From: Komagataeibacter swingsii
Lineage (GTDB): Bacteria > Pseudomonadota > Alphaproteobacteria > Acetobacterales > Acetobacteraceae
Reading direction: 5' to 3'
Assembly (NCBI RefSeq): GCF_003207895.1
Contig: NZ_NKUB01000006.1
Coordinates: 1 to 64,000 of the forward strand
Length of the DNA: 64,000 nt
Shown here: piece after piece, positions 49,252-57,815 of the stretch
Numbering within the stretch: position 1 is the stretch's first letter
Layout: the number at the start of each line of letters is the position of its first letter
Notes under the pieces: generated by a model
Told to the model about the DNA's origin: nothing
What the model saw: the letters and a program-made list of their open reading frames with translations, nothing else
Database searches by the model: none
Made by a program: the position numbers and the translations under genes

Positions 49252-49340
49252 CAGAAGTTTCTGGTGAAGCTTTTTTCAGGAAGCTTCAAAAGGAATGCCG
49301 CCTTTTTGGGAAAAAGGCGGCATCCAAAAACTTTTATCCT
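49252..49340 (+). repeat. Dispersed two-hairpin repeat, copy G
   Basis: The unit reads AGAAGTTTCTGGTGAAGC, then GAAGCTTTTTTCAGGAAGCT (first hairpin), GCCGCCTTTTTGGGAAAAAG (second hairpin), and CATCCAAAAACTTTTATCCT. It is 11 bp beyond the stop of kup (minus strand) and upstream of hemW. Confidence 0.85.
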
Positions 49341-49351
49341 GTTCAGGAACG

Positions 49352-51355
49352 TCAGATCGCCAGCCGCACGCCCAGCTCCACCACGCGGTCGGGCGGGATG
49401 CGGAAGAACTCGGTCGCCGGCGTCGCGTTGCGCGCCATGAACAGGAACAGCGACATCCGCCACCGCGACAGCTTGGGCACCGACGAGCGCACAAGCAGTT
49501 CGCGGCTGGTGAAATAGGATGCCTGCAACGCATCGAAATCCAGCCCGCTGGCCTTCAGGTCCTCCAGCGCGCGGGGCAGGTTGGGCATTTCCATGAAACC
49601 GTAGCGCAGGATGATGCGGTAGATGTCGGGGGCCAGTTCCTGCAGCGCCACGCGGTGGCCGTGGTCGGCTTCGGGCTGGTCCAGCGTCTGCACGGTCACG
49701 AACAGCACGTGGTCATGCAGCACCTTGTTGTGCTTGAGGTTGTGCAGCAGGCAGGCCGGCACGAAATCCGGGTTCCCGGTCATGTACACCGCCGTGCCCG
49801 GCACGCGGATGATGCGCGACTGCGGCAGGCGGGCCAGGAACGAGTTCATCGGCATGCTGTCCTGCTTCTGCCGGTTCATGATCAGCTGGCGGCCCTTTTT
49901 CCACGTCGTCATCATAAGCGTCAGCACGATGCCCAGCAGCACCGGCACCCAGCCCCCCTGCGGGATCTTGAGCGCGTTGGAGGCAAAGAACGTCGTGTCC
50001 AGCAGGAAGAAGCCGCCGAATGTCGCGATCGAGGCGGCGCGTGACCAGTGGTACAGCCTGCGGAACACCACCATCGCCAGCACGCAGGTACACATGAACG
50101 TGCCCGTCACCGCGATGCCATAGGCCGAAGCCAGCGCATCCGAACTGCGGAAGGCCAGCACCAGCAGCAGCGCGCCCACCATCAGGAAGCGGTTGAATTC
50201 CGGCAGGTAGATCTGGCCTTCCTCCTCCGCATTGGTGTGGGTGACGCGCATGCGCGGCAGGTAGCCCAGCTGGATGATCTGGCGGCACAGCGAGAACCCG
50301 CCGGAGATGCCCGCCTGGCTGGCGATGACGGTCGCCATGGTGGACAGGATGATCATCGGCACCTGCAGCCAGTGGGGGCCAAGCAGGAAGAACGGGTTGG
50401 CCAGCGCCTTGGGGTCGGCGATGATCAGCGCGCCTTGGCCCAGGTAATTCAGCGCAAGGCAGGGCAGCACGCAGAACAGCCACGCATACCGGATGGGCTG
50501 GCGGCCGAAATGCCCCATGTCGGCATAAAGCGCCTCCGCCCCCGTGACCGACAGCACGACCGAACCCAGCGCGATGAACGACAGCCAGCCGTGATAGACA
50601 ATGAACTGCACGGCATAGGTTGGCGATATGGCCAGCAGGACGGCGGGGTGATGCAGGATCTGAAGCCCGCCCAGTATGCCCAGCAGGCTGAACCATACCA
50701 GCATGATCGGCCCGAACACGGTGCCCACCTTGCCCGTGCCGTAGCACTGGACCGAAAACAGCCCGACCAGCACCATCAGGGCTATGGGAATGACAAGGTC
50801 ACGGGCCGCGGGAAAGCTGACCTCCAGCCCTTCCACCGCCGAAAGCACGGAAATGGCGGGGGTGATCATGCCATCGCCAAAGAACAGGCAGGCCCCGCCA
50901 ATGCCCACCATGCCCAGTGCGATGCGCAGCCGGTTGCTGGGTGCGACACGCTGGGCAAGGGACATGAGCGAGATGATCCCGCCCTCCCCATTATGGTCGG
51001 CGCGCATGATCAGGATGACGTATTTCACCGTCACGATCAGCAGCAGCGACCAGATGATCAGGCTCAGGACGCCCAGCACTTCCCACGGTTCGATACGGTG
51101 ATGCTGCGATACGACCATGATGGTCGAGCGCAGGGCGTAGATCGGGCTTGTGCCGATATCGCCAAACACCACGCCCAGCACGCCCAGCAGGGCGGCGAAG
51201 CCCACGGGGTTGGCCGCGTGTTCGTGCTGGTCCGCGCCGTATTCGGTAATCTTGGGCGCGGTCGTGGCCCTGTTGTCCACGGCAGTTGCGTGATGACCTG
51301 CGCCATCCGGCGTCGTCGGGGATCCGGGGGCAGATGGCCCCGTGGGTTGCGTCAT
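49352..51355 (-). CDS. kup: Potassium uptake permease Kup
   Basis: The 667-residue protein is a Kup/HAK/KT-type K+:H+ symporter with 12 membrane helices. The family start [20 protein letters not shown] and [20 protein letters not shown] are clear, as is [22 protein letters not shown]-terminal cytoplasmic domain follows (about residues 460-667). The ATG at 51355 has GGAG upstream; the TTG at 51376 is less likely. It supports potassium uptake under acid or osmotic stress. It is followed by repeat copy G. Confidence 0.96.
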   Translation of the reverse strand: MTQPTGPSAPGSPTTPDGAGHHATAVDNRATTAPKITEYGADQHEHAANPVGFAALLGVLGVVFGDIGTSPIYALRSTIMVVSQHHRIEPWEVLGVLSLIIWSLLLIVTVKYVILIMRADHNGEGGIISLMSLAQRVAPSNRLRIALGMVGIGGACLFFGDGMITPAISVLSAVEGLEVSFPAARDLVIPIALMVLVGLFSVQCYGTGKVGTVFGPIMLVWFSLLGILGGLQILHHPAVLLAISPTYAVQFIVYHGWLSFIALGSVVLSVTGAEALYADMGHFGRQPIRYAWLFCVLPCLALNYLGQGALIIADPKALANPFFLLGPHWLQVPMIILSTMATVIASQAGISGGFSLCRQIIQLGYLPRMRVTHTNAEEEGQIYLPEFNRFLMVGALLLVLAFRSSDALASAYGIAVTGTFMCTCVLAMVVFRRLYHWSRAASIATFGGFFLLDTTFFASNALKIPQGGWVPVLLGIVLTLMMTTWKKGRQLIMNRQKQDSMPMNSFLARLPQSRIIRVPGTAVYMTGNPDFVPACLLHNLKHNKVLHDHVLFVTVQTLDQPEADHGHRVALQELAPDIYRIILRYGFMEMPNLPRALEDLKASGLDFDALQASYFTSRELLVRSSVPKLSRWRMSLFLFMARNATPATEFFRIPPDRVVELGVRLAI

Positions 51356-51481
51356 GTCGTGACGGCTCCGCGGCAATGAAGACAGAAAACCGGCATCACA
51401 TCGCGACCGGATAGTTCCGCATTACCGTCTCGTCCCATGCGCAGCAAGGGCCGTCTCCGCTCGGGTGCCATTCAGGCGCGT

Positions 51482-52165
51482 TCAGGCATGGGCCGGACGG
51501 GCGCCAAAAATCGCGCTGCCCACCCGCACCAGGGTGGCCCCGCAGGCGATCGCGCGTTCGAAATCGGCCGACATGCCCATGGACACCACCGGCAGCCCGT
51601 GCCGCGCCGCCATGTCCGCCAGCAGCCGGAAATGCGGCGTCGGGTCCTGGTCATGCGGCGGGATGCACATGAGGCCACGCACGCTTTTGCCAAAGCGCGT
51701 CGTGCTGCTGGTGATGAAGGCATCGGCTTCTTCCAGCCTCACGCCCGATTTCTGGGTCTCATCGCCGGTGTTCACCTGCACCAGCAGGTCGGGCAGGCGG
51801 CCCGCCTTCTCGCCCGCGCGTGCGATGGCGTCCGACAGGGAGGGGCGGTCGAGGCTTTCGATCATGTCCGCGATCCTGACGGCATCCAGCGCCTTGTTGG
51901 TCTGCAGTCCGCCGATGATGTGCAGCCGCAGGCCGGGCCAGCGTTCGCGCAGGCCGGGGAATTTCGCGGCGGCTTCCTGCACGCGGTTTTCACCGAATAT
52001 CCGCTGTCCCGCCTCCAGCGCCGCGATGACGCTGGCCTGTGGATGGAACTTGGAAACGGCCACGAGTTCGATGGTGGAAGGGTCGCGGCCCGCCGCCCGC
52101 GCACTGGTGGCGATGCGGGCGTGGATGCCCGTCAGGGCATCCGCTATGGATGTGGATGTTGACAT
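51482..52165 (-). CDS. yggS: YggS/PipY pyridoxal-phosphate homeostasis protein
   Basis: The 227-residue PLP-binding protein has the alanine-racemase-like barrel. The PLP lysine is in IELVAVSKFHPQASVIAALE, then QRIFGENRVQEAAAKFP, WPGLRLHIIGGLQTNKALDA, and the phosphate-binding end LPVVSMGMSADFERAIACGA. It buffers PLP and amino-acid pools and has no known catalytic activity. It is divergent from rsmB, with about 70 bp between the starts. Length and motifs are standard. Confidence 0.95.
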   Translation of the reverse strand: MSTSTSIADALTGIHARIATSARAAGRDPSTIELVAVSKFHPQASVIAALEAGQRIFGENRVQEAAAKFPGLRERWPGLRLHIIGGLQTNKALDAVRIADMIESLDRPSLSDAIARAGEKAGRLPDLLVQVNTGDETQKSGVRLEEADAFITSSTTRFGKSVRGLMCIPPHDQDPTPHFRLLADMAARHGLPVVSMGMSADFERAIACGATLVRVGSAIFGARPAHA

Positions 52166-52235
52166 GGCTCTAGGCTTGGCCTGAATACCTCCCCGGTCAA
52201 GCCCCCGCGTGCCGCAGCTTTCAGGTCAGGATTAC

Positions 52236-53570
52236 ATGAAGCCTTCCCCGTCCCCATCATCCCGCCCCACTGGTCGCAGGCCCGACAAGGACCGCCCCGA
52301 CCGGCGTGGTGGCAAGGCCGCCCCTGATCCCACGCGCGACATCGCGTTTGATATTGTCGAAGGGGTGATCGTCCATCGCCGCATGCTGGACACGTCGCTG
52401 GACCATTCGGCCGCCGCCCGCACGGCGGAACCGCGTGACCGTGCGGCCGGCCACCGGCTGGCCGCCACCGTGCTGCGGCACATGGGCACCGCGAACGAGG
52501 TGCTGTCGCCCTTCCTCAAGCGCGAGCCGCCCGAACCCGTGCGCGTGGTGCTGCTGGTGGGCGTGGCGCAGCTCCTGTTCCTTGATACGCCGGCGCATGC
52601 CGCCGTGGCCACCTCCGTCGCCCTTGCGCGCAGGCGGGGGCTGGTGCCGTTCGCGGGGCTGGTCAACGCCGTGCTGCGGCGCGTGGCCGCAGGTGGCGCG
52701 CAGGCGCTGGACGGGCTGGACCAGGCGCGGCTGGATGTGCCGCCGTGGCTGTGGCAGTCATGGGGCAGGCTTGCGCGCCCCATCGCCCGCGCGCTGGGCC
52801 ATGAGCCGCCGCTGGACCTGACCATCCGCCCCGGCGCCGAAGCCCCGCCGGGCGGCGAGGTGATGCCGGGCGGCAGCGTGCGCTTTGCCGCGGGATCGGC
52901 AAAGGTCGTGGACCTGCCCGGTTTTGCCGAAGGGGCGTTCTGGGTGCAGGACATGGCGGCCAGCCTGCCCGCGCGGCTGCTGGATGTGAAAGCGGGCGAG
53001 CGCGTGGCCGACCTGTGCGCGGCGCCGGGTGGCAAGACCGCGCAGCTGGCCTTTGCGGGGGCGGAGGTGTTCGCCATCGAGCGCGAAGGCCGCCGCATTG
53101 AACGCCTGCGCGCCAATCTGGCCCGCCTCGGGCTGTCGGGCGTGCAGGTGATCCATGAAGACGCGGCGCAGTGGCGGCCCGACGCCCCGCTGGATGCGAT
53201 CCTGCTGGACGCGCCGTGCTCGGCCACCGGCACCATCCGCCGCCACCCCGACGCCATGTGGATCAAGCGCCCGCGCGACATCGCCACCATGACCGAGGGG
53301 CAGGACCGGCTGCTGGCCGCCAGCCGCGACATGCTGCGACCGGGCGGGCGCGTGGTCTATGCCGTCTGTTCGCTGCAACCCGAGGAAGGCGAGCAGCGCG
53401 CCCTGGCCGCGGCCGCGATGGGGCTGGTGCCCGATCCCTTTACGCCGGATGAACTGGCCTTCCTGCCGCAGGCCCGCACGCCGGAGGGCTGGCTGCGCAC
53501 CCATCCCGGCATGCTGGCCGATCGCGGCGGGATGGACGGCTTCTTCGCCGCGCGTTTCCGTCGCGCCTGA
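52236..53570 (+). CDS. rsmB: 16S rRNA m5C967 methyltransferase RsmB
   Basis: The 444-residue protein has an N-terminal NusB-like RNA-binding domain (residues about 35-165) and a C-terminal SAM methyltransferase. The latter has VADLCAAPGGKTAQLAFAGA (motif I), ILLDAPCSATGTIRRHPD (the motif IV cysteine) and VVYAVCSLQPEEGEQR (catalytic motif VI). It methylates a cytosine in helix 31 of 16S rRNA. The ATG at 52236 is preceded by TCAGG; the GTG at 52209 is less likely. It heads the operon rsmB-rpe-heparinase-GT4. Confidence 0.94.
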   Translation: MKPSPSPSSRPTGRRPDKDRPDRRGGKAAPDPTRDIAFDIVEGVIVHRRMLDTSLDHSAAARTAEPRDRAAGHRLAATVLRHMGTANEVLSPFLKREPPEPVRVVLLVGVAQLLFLDTPAHAAVATSVALARRRGLVPFAGLVNAVLRRVAAGGAQALDGLDQARLDVPPWLWQSWGRLARPIARALGHEPPLDLTIRPGAEAPPGGEVMPGGSVRFAAGSAKVVDLPGFAEGAFWVQDMAASLPARLLDVKAGERVADLCAAPGGKTAQLAFAGAEVFAIEREGRRIERLRANLARLGLSGVQVIHEDAAQWRPDAPLDAILLDAPCSATGTIRRHPDAMWIKRPRDIATMTEGQDRLLAASRDMLRPGGRVVYAVCSLQPEEGEQRALAAAAMGLVPDPFTPDELAFLPQARTPEGWLRTHPGMLADRGGMDGFFAARFRRA

Positions 53571-53627
53571 CATGGCGGGGATGAGGAAAGATTCGCGTTA
53601 GTCATTGATTGCTGTTAAAAAACAGGC

Positions 53628-54305
53628 ATGGCTGCTCTCGAAACACCCCTCATTGCCCCCAGCGTCCTGTCGGCCGATTTTTCCCGCATGGCGGAGGAAG
53701 TCGCCGCTGTCGAACGGGCTGGCGCGGACTGGCTGCATCTGGATGTCATGGACGGGCATTTCGTGCCCAACCTGTCCATGGGGCCGCAACTGATCAAGGC
53801 GCTTCGCCCGAAATCGAAGCTGCCGTTTGACGTGCACCTGATGATCGCACCCGTCGATCCGTATATCGAAGCCTTCGCAAAGGCCGGGGCCGACCATATC
53901 CACCTGCATGTGGAAGCCGGTCCCCATACCCACCGCTCGCTCCAGCATGTGCGTGACCATGGGGTGAAGCCCGGCATCGCCATCTGCCCCGCCACCCCGC
54001 CCGAAGCGGTGGGTGAGGTGCTGGACCTGGTGGACATGATCCTGGTCATGACGGTCAATCCCGGGTTTGGCGGCCAGGAATTCCTGACCAGCCAGTTGCG
54101 CAAGATCGAAACCCTGCGCCGCATGGCGGATGCGACGGGACGCGACATCCGCATTGGCGTTGATGGCGGCATCACGCCACGGACCGCGCCGCTGGCGGTT
54201 GCCGCGGGGGCGGACATGCTGGTCGCCGGCACGGCCGTGTACGGGCAGGATGATTACGCCGCCGCCATAAAGAGCCTACGGACCGGGACGCATAACCCGG
54301 CGTGA
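53628..54305 (+). CDS. rpe: Ribulose-phosphate 3-epimerase
   Basis: The 225-residue TIM-barrel enzyme interconverts ribulose-5-phosphate and xylulose-5-phosphate in the pentose phosphate pathway, the main sugar route in acetic acid bacteria. Motifs are IAPSVLSADFSRMAEEVAAV, WLHLDVMDGHFVPNLSMGPQ (metal and catalytic Asp) and LVMTVNPGFGGQEFLTSQLR, with the second catalytic Asp in RIGVDGGITPRTAPLA. The length is normal. It lies 57 bp after rsmB and 37 bp before the heparinase-like gene. An upstream ATG is not needed. Confidence 0.97.
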   Translation: MAALETPLIAPSVLSADFSRMAEEVAAVERAGADWLHLDVMDGHFVPNLSMGPQLIKALRPKSKLPFDVHLMIAPVDPYIEAFAKAGADHIHLHVEAGPHTHRSLQHVRDHGVKPGIAICPATPPEAVGEVLDLVDMILVMTVNPGFGGQEFLTSQLRKIETLRRMADATGRDIRIGVDGGITPRTAPLAVAAGADMLVAGTAVYGQDDYAAAIKSLRTGTHNPA

Positions 54306-54342
54306 GGGTATGGTCCCTGATGGATCGGAGGGATAAGGCCCC

Positions 54343-56016
54343 ATGCCGCTGAAGCGTCTGGCGCGGGGGGCGCGCCTTTCCTTTGCGCGGATGCCCCTGC
54401 TGGGGGGTGGCAGGCACCTGCCCGTCGCCCCCGCCCATAACGTGCGTGACCTGTGGCCGGGCGACCCGGCGGCGGGTGCGCAGCTTGCCCGTGGCAGCCT
54501 GACATGGGCGGGCTATACCCATCCCGTCGGGCCGGGGCTGTGGAATTCACCTGATTTTGAACCCGCTTTCCGCGAAGGGCTGCTCAGCTTCCGCTGGTTG
54601 CGCGACCTGCGCGCGGTGGGTACCGATGCCGCGCGGCTGAAGGCGCGCGCGCTGGTTGACGACTGGCTGCACCATCCCGCGCAGGACCCGCTGGCGCTGG
54701 AATGCGGCGTGATTGGCGCGCGGGTCGCGGCATGGCTGGGGCATTATGATTTCTTTGCCGCGTCGGCCAGCGATTCCTTCCGCCAGCGCCTCATGGCCCG
54801 CATCCTGGTCGAAGGGCGCACCATTGCCGCCCTCATGCCGCCTGAACGGCACGGCTGGCAGTCCCTGACCGCGCTGAAGGGGCTGCTGGCGGTGGCCGTG
54901 GCCATGCCGGAATATACCGGCTTCCTGGCCCGCTACCGCCGCTATATCGATAACGAGGTGGAAAGCCAGGTCCTGGCCGATGGCTGGCATGTCGAACGCA
55001 GCCCCGAAGTGCAGTTGCGCGCCGTGCGGGAACTGGCGGAAATGCGGGCCATGATGCAGGCGGTGCAGCATGCGCTGCCGCATTCGGTCGCCATTGCGCT
55101 GGACAAGATGAGTCCCGTGCTGCGCGCCATGCGGCATGGCGATGGCGGGCTTGCCCTGTTCAATGGCAGCCATGAACGCAGCGCAACATTGATCGAGATG
55201 GTGCTGTCGCAGGCCACGCGCACCCGTGTCGTGGCCCATTCCATGCCTGATGGCGGTTTCATGCGCATGCAGGCCATGCGGTCGCTGCTGCTGGTGGATG
55301 TGGGAATTCCGGCCCCCCCCGAATATGACCGTAACGCGCATGCGGGTACGCTTTCATTCGAATTTTCCTGCGCGCGCCAGCGCCTGGTCGTCAATTGCGG
55401 CGGCGGCGTGCTGCCCGCGTGGAAAGAGGCCCTGCGCCAGACCGCCGCCCATTCCGTCGTGGTGGTGGAGGACATGTCGTCGTCCGAATTCGGGCCGGAT
55501 GGCACGGTGCGGCGCAGGCCGGCCCATGTGGGCGTGGACCACGCCGTGGCCGAGGGCGCGCACTGGCTGAACCTGTCGCATGACGGCTACCATCCCTCGG
55601 CTGGGATTACGTATTACCGCCGGCTGTATCTGGGTGGCGATGGCGAGGTCCTGCGCGGGGAGGAAATGCTGGAAGGCGAGCGTGAGGTGGCCTTTGTCCT
55701 GCGCCTGCACCTGCATCCCTCGGTCATGGCGGTCGATGCGCAGGATGGCTCCATCCTGCTGGAGGCAGGCGAGCAGCACTGGCGTTTCCGTGCGGCGGGC
55801 GGTGATGTCGCCATCGAGGACAGCGTCTATTCCGGCGGCCAGGTCCCGCAGCCGACCCTGCAACTGGTCGTGCGCGTTGATCCCGCTTCCCGCCGGCAGG
55901 ACGCGGATGGGGATGGCGACGATACCCGGATCACGCAGGCCGATGGGCCGCCGGGCAAGGTGCGGCAGGTGGTGCGCTGGGCGCTCAGGCGTGAAAAGCT
56001 GCTGTTGCTGGCATGA
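54343..56016 (+). CDS. Heparinase II/III family protein
   Basis: The 557-residue protein has an alpha-helical N-terminal half (GNRHL-type toroid, residues about 60-300) and a C-terminal beta-sandwich (FSCARQRLVVNCGGGVLPAW, then HDGYHPSAGITYYRRLYLGG). This is the heparinase II/III layout common next to rsmB in alphaproteobacteria. The family includes uronate-glycan lyases, but these alphaproteobacterial members have no known substrate. No signal peptide is seen, so it may act on an intracellular or membrane-linked glycan. It overlaps the next glycosyltransferase gene by four bases (ATGA). Confidence 0.83.
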   Translation: MPLKRLARGARLSFARMPLLGGGRHLPVAPAHNVRDLWPGDPAAGAQLARGSLTWAGYTHPVGPGLWNSPDFEPAFREGLLSFRWLRDLRAVGTDAARLKARALVDDWLHHPAQDPLALECGVIGARVAAWLGHYDFFAASASDSFRQRLMARILVEGRTIAALMPPERHGWQSLTALKGLLAVAVAMPEYTGFLARYRRYIDNEVESQVLADGWHVERSPEVQLRAVRELAEMRAMMQAVQHALPHSVAIALDKMSPVLRAMRHGDGGLALFNGSHERSATLIEMVLSQATRTRVVAHSMPDGGFMRMQAMRSLLLVDVGIPAPPEYDRNAHAGTLSFEFSCARQRLVVNCGGGVLPAWKEALRQTAAHSVVVVEDMSSSEFGPDGTVRRRPAHVGVDHAVAEGAHWLNLSHDGYHPSAGITYYRRLYLGGDGEVLRGEEMLEGEREVAFVLRLHLHPSVMAVDAQDGSILLEAGEQHWRFRAAGGDVAIEDSVYSGGQVPQPTLQLVVRVDPASRRQDADGDGDDTRITQADGPPGKVRQVVRWALRREKLLLLA

Positions 56017-57158
56017 AGATCCTTGAAATCACGAATGTTGATTTCTCGTTACGCCAGTTCCTGTTCCCCCTCATGCAGGCCCTGCGCGACCAGGGGCATG
56101 ATGTGGTCGGGGTCTGTGCCGATGGCCCCTTGCTGGCGGATGTCCGGGCATGTGGCCTGCGTGTCGAGGCCGTGCCCATGTCGCGCACCCTGTCCCCCCT
56201 TGCGCAATGGCGGGCATGGCGGGGGCTGGTGGGCCTGATCCGGGCGGAAAGGCCCGATATGGTCCATGCCCACATGCCCATAAGCGGCCTGCTGGCGCGT
56301 TTTGCGGCATGGTGGTGTGGCGTGCCCTGCATTGCCTATACCTGCCATGGTTTCCTGTTCAACCAGCCGGGGTCGCGTGTGCGGCGCGCCATGGCCCTTG
56401 TGCTGGAATGGCTGGCGGGGAAGGTGACCGATATTTACCTGACCGTGTCGGAACAGGAAGCCCGCGATGCCCGCAGGCTGCATATCCACCCCTGCGCCAC
56501 GGCCATTGGCAACGGGCGCGATCCGGCCGTTTTTCACCCCATGCCCGGACAGCGCGCGGCCCTGCGTGCGCAAATGGGCGTGGGGGCGGGGCAGGTCGTC
56601 ATCCTTGCCGTCTCCCGCCTGGTGCGCGGCAAGGGCTATCCCGAGCTGCTGGCGGCCATGCTCGCCTTGCCCGATAACGCGGTGTTGTGGATTGTGGGCG
56701 AACGCCTGCCCAGCGACCGTGGCGTGGACCTTGGCGCGTGTTTCGCCGCGGCACGGGCGGCCCTTGGCGCGCGCATGGTCATGTTCGGATATCGCGCGGA
56801 TGTGGCGCCGATCATGGCGGCGGCGGATATCTTTGTCCTGCCCAGCCATTTCGAGGGCCTGCCGATGAGCGTGATCGAAGCCATGCTGTGTGGCCTGCCG
56901 GTGGTGGCAAGCGACATTTCCGGCCCGTGCGAGCAGGTGGTGGCGGGTGAGACCGGCCTGCTGGTGCCACCGGGCGATGTCGCGCGGCTTGCCGCCGCGC
57001 TGGACCTTCTGGTGCATGATGGCGCGTTACGCCAGCGCATGGGGGACGCGGGACGGATACGCGCGCTGGCCTGTTACACGCAGGCCGAAACCATGGCGCG
57101 CACCGTGGCCCTGCTGGCGGCGGGGCGTCGGGCCGCCCACGGAACGCGCAGCCAATAA
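56013..57158 (+). CDS. Family 4 glycosyltransferase (GT-B)
   Basis: The 381-residue protein has the GT4 layout: DVVGVCADGPLLADVRACGL and MVHAHMPISGLLARFAAWWC in the N-terminal domain; donor-site RQVVILAVSRLVRGKGYPEL-type sequence, DIFVLPSHFEGLPMSVIEAM and LPVVASDISGPCEQVVAGET in the C-terminal domain. It is probably cytoplasmic and uses a nucleotide sugar. It overlaps the heparinase-like gene by four bases, so the two are coupled. Its TAA stop lies in the first bases of dispersed repeat copy H. Confidence 0.92.
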   Translation: MKILEITNVDFSLRQFLFPLMQALRDQGHDVVGVCADGPLLADVRACGLRVEAVPMSRTLSPLAQWRAWRGLVGLIRAERPDMVHAHMPISGLLARFAAWWCGVPCIAYTCHGFLFNQPGSRVRRAMALVLEWLAGKVTDIYLTVSEQEARDARRLHIHPCATAIGNGRDPAVFHPMPGQRAALRAQMGVGAGQVVILAVSRLVRGKGYPELLAAMLALPDNAVLWIVGERLPSDRGVDLGACFAAARAALGARMVMFGYRADVAPIMAAADIFVLPSHFEGLPMSVIEAMLCGLPVVASDISGPCEQVVAGETGLLVPPGDVARLAAALDLLVHDGALRQRMGDAGRIRALACYTQAETMARTVALLAAGRRAAHGTRSQ

Positions 57159-57255
57159 GGAAGAAGTTTTTGGTGAAGCTTTTTTCAAAAAGCCTCGAAG
57201 AATGCCGCCTTTTTGGGAAAAGGCGGCGTCCCGAAACTTTTATTGTTTTTTATCA
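57154..57255 (+). repeat. Dispersed two-hairpin repeat, copy H
   Basis: The unit reads AATAAGGAAGAAGTTTTTGG, then a GAAGCTTTTTTCAAAAAGCC hairpin, a GCCGCCTTTTTGGGAAAAGG hairpin, and CGTCCCGAAACTTTTATTG. It is near-identical to copies A and B. The upstream GT4 gene's stop codon (57156-57158) is the TAA of its first bases, and the opposite-strand gene ends at 57279. Confidence 0.88.
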
Positions 57256-57278
57256 AGAGACTGGCCTGAAATATCCCC

Positions 57279-57815
57279 TTAAGGTCCCGGGGCCTGCTGC
57301 TGCTGGCCGTCGCCGCCGCCCATGATCTGGATCAGCGCCTGCGTCTGTGCCGTATGGGACTTGAGCAGGCTGACATTGTCCGGGTTCAGCGGCGGCATTG
57401 ACTTGCTGTCCTGCGCGGGGTGCTGCATCACGGCGGCGGTCATGCCAAAGGTGGTGATGCCCATGACGAAATCACGCGCCGTCATGTGCGCCTGCTTCAG
57501 GATCGGCTCAAGCTGCGGCATGGCTTCCGTGCGCTTGATGGTGTCTTCAAGCGACATGTTCGGTGTTTCGGGGGGCGAGATGCGCGAATTGCGGATCTGT
57601 TCCATTACCGGCGTCATGCGGGTGAAGAAATCCTTGGGCAGCCTGTACCGCGCCACGGTTTCCATATCGTGCTGGATCGCCGCCTGCTGCGCGGGGCTGG
57701 GGGCCTGCTGCGTCATCTGCTGCGTGGGCTGCTGGGCCATGGCGGCGGAAAGGGGGGCCAGCGCAAGGGCGCATGTGGTGGCCAAAAGCGCCTTGCGCAC
57801 GAAGGAAGGTATCAT
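57279..57815 (-). CDS. Hypothetical secreted protein, Gln/Pro-rich ends
   Basis: The ATG at 57815 overlaps the stop of the upstream aminopeptidase gene (ATGA). The 178-residue product has a signal peptide (ALLATTCALALAPLSAAMAQ), a Gln-rich linker, a helical core (YRLPKDFFTRMTPVMEQIRN, then AMPQLEPILKQAHMTARDFV) and a Gln/Pro tail (GGGDGQQQQAPGP). I do not recognise a family. Translational coupling to the M29 peptidase suggests a shared envelope or periplasmic task, although the peptidase itself has no signal peptide. Confidence 0.75.
   Translation of the reverse strand: MIPSFVRKALLATTCALALAPLSAAMAQQPTQQMTQQAPSPAQQAAIQHDMETVARYRLPKDFFTRMTPVMEQIRNSRISPPETPNMSLEDTIKRTEAMPQLEPILKQAHMTARDFVMGITTFGMTAAVMQHPAQDSKSMPPLNPDNVSLLKSHTAQTQALIQIMGGGDGQQQQAPGP

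Noticed and set aside
52232-53332. Minus-strand frame of 366 residues opposite rsmB
   Set aside because: Ser/Arg/Ala-rich shadow with no motif; rsmB has complete methyltransferase motifs.
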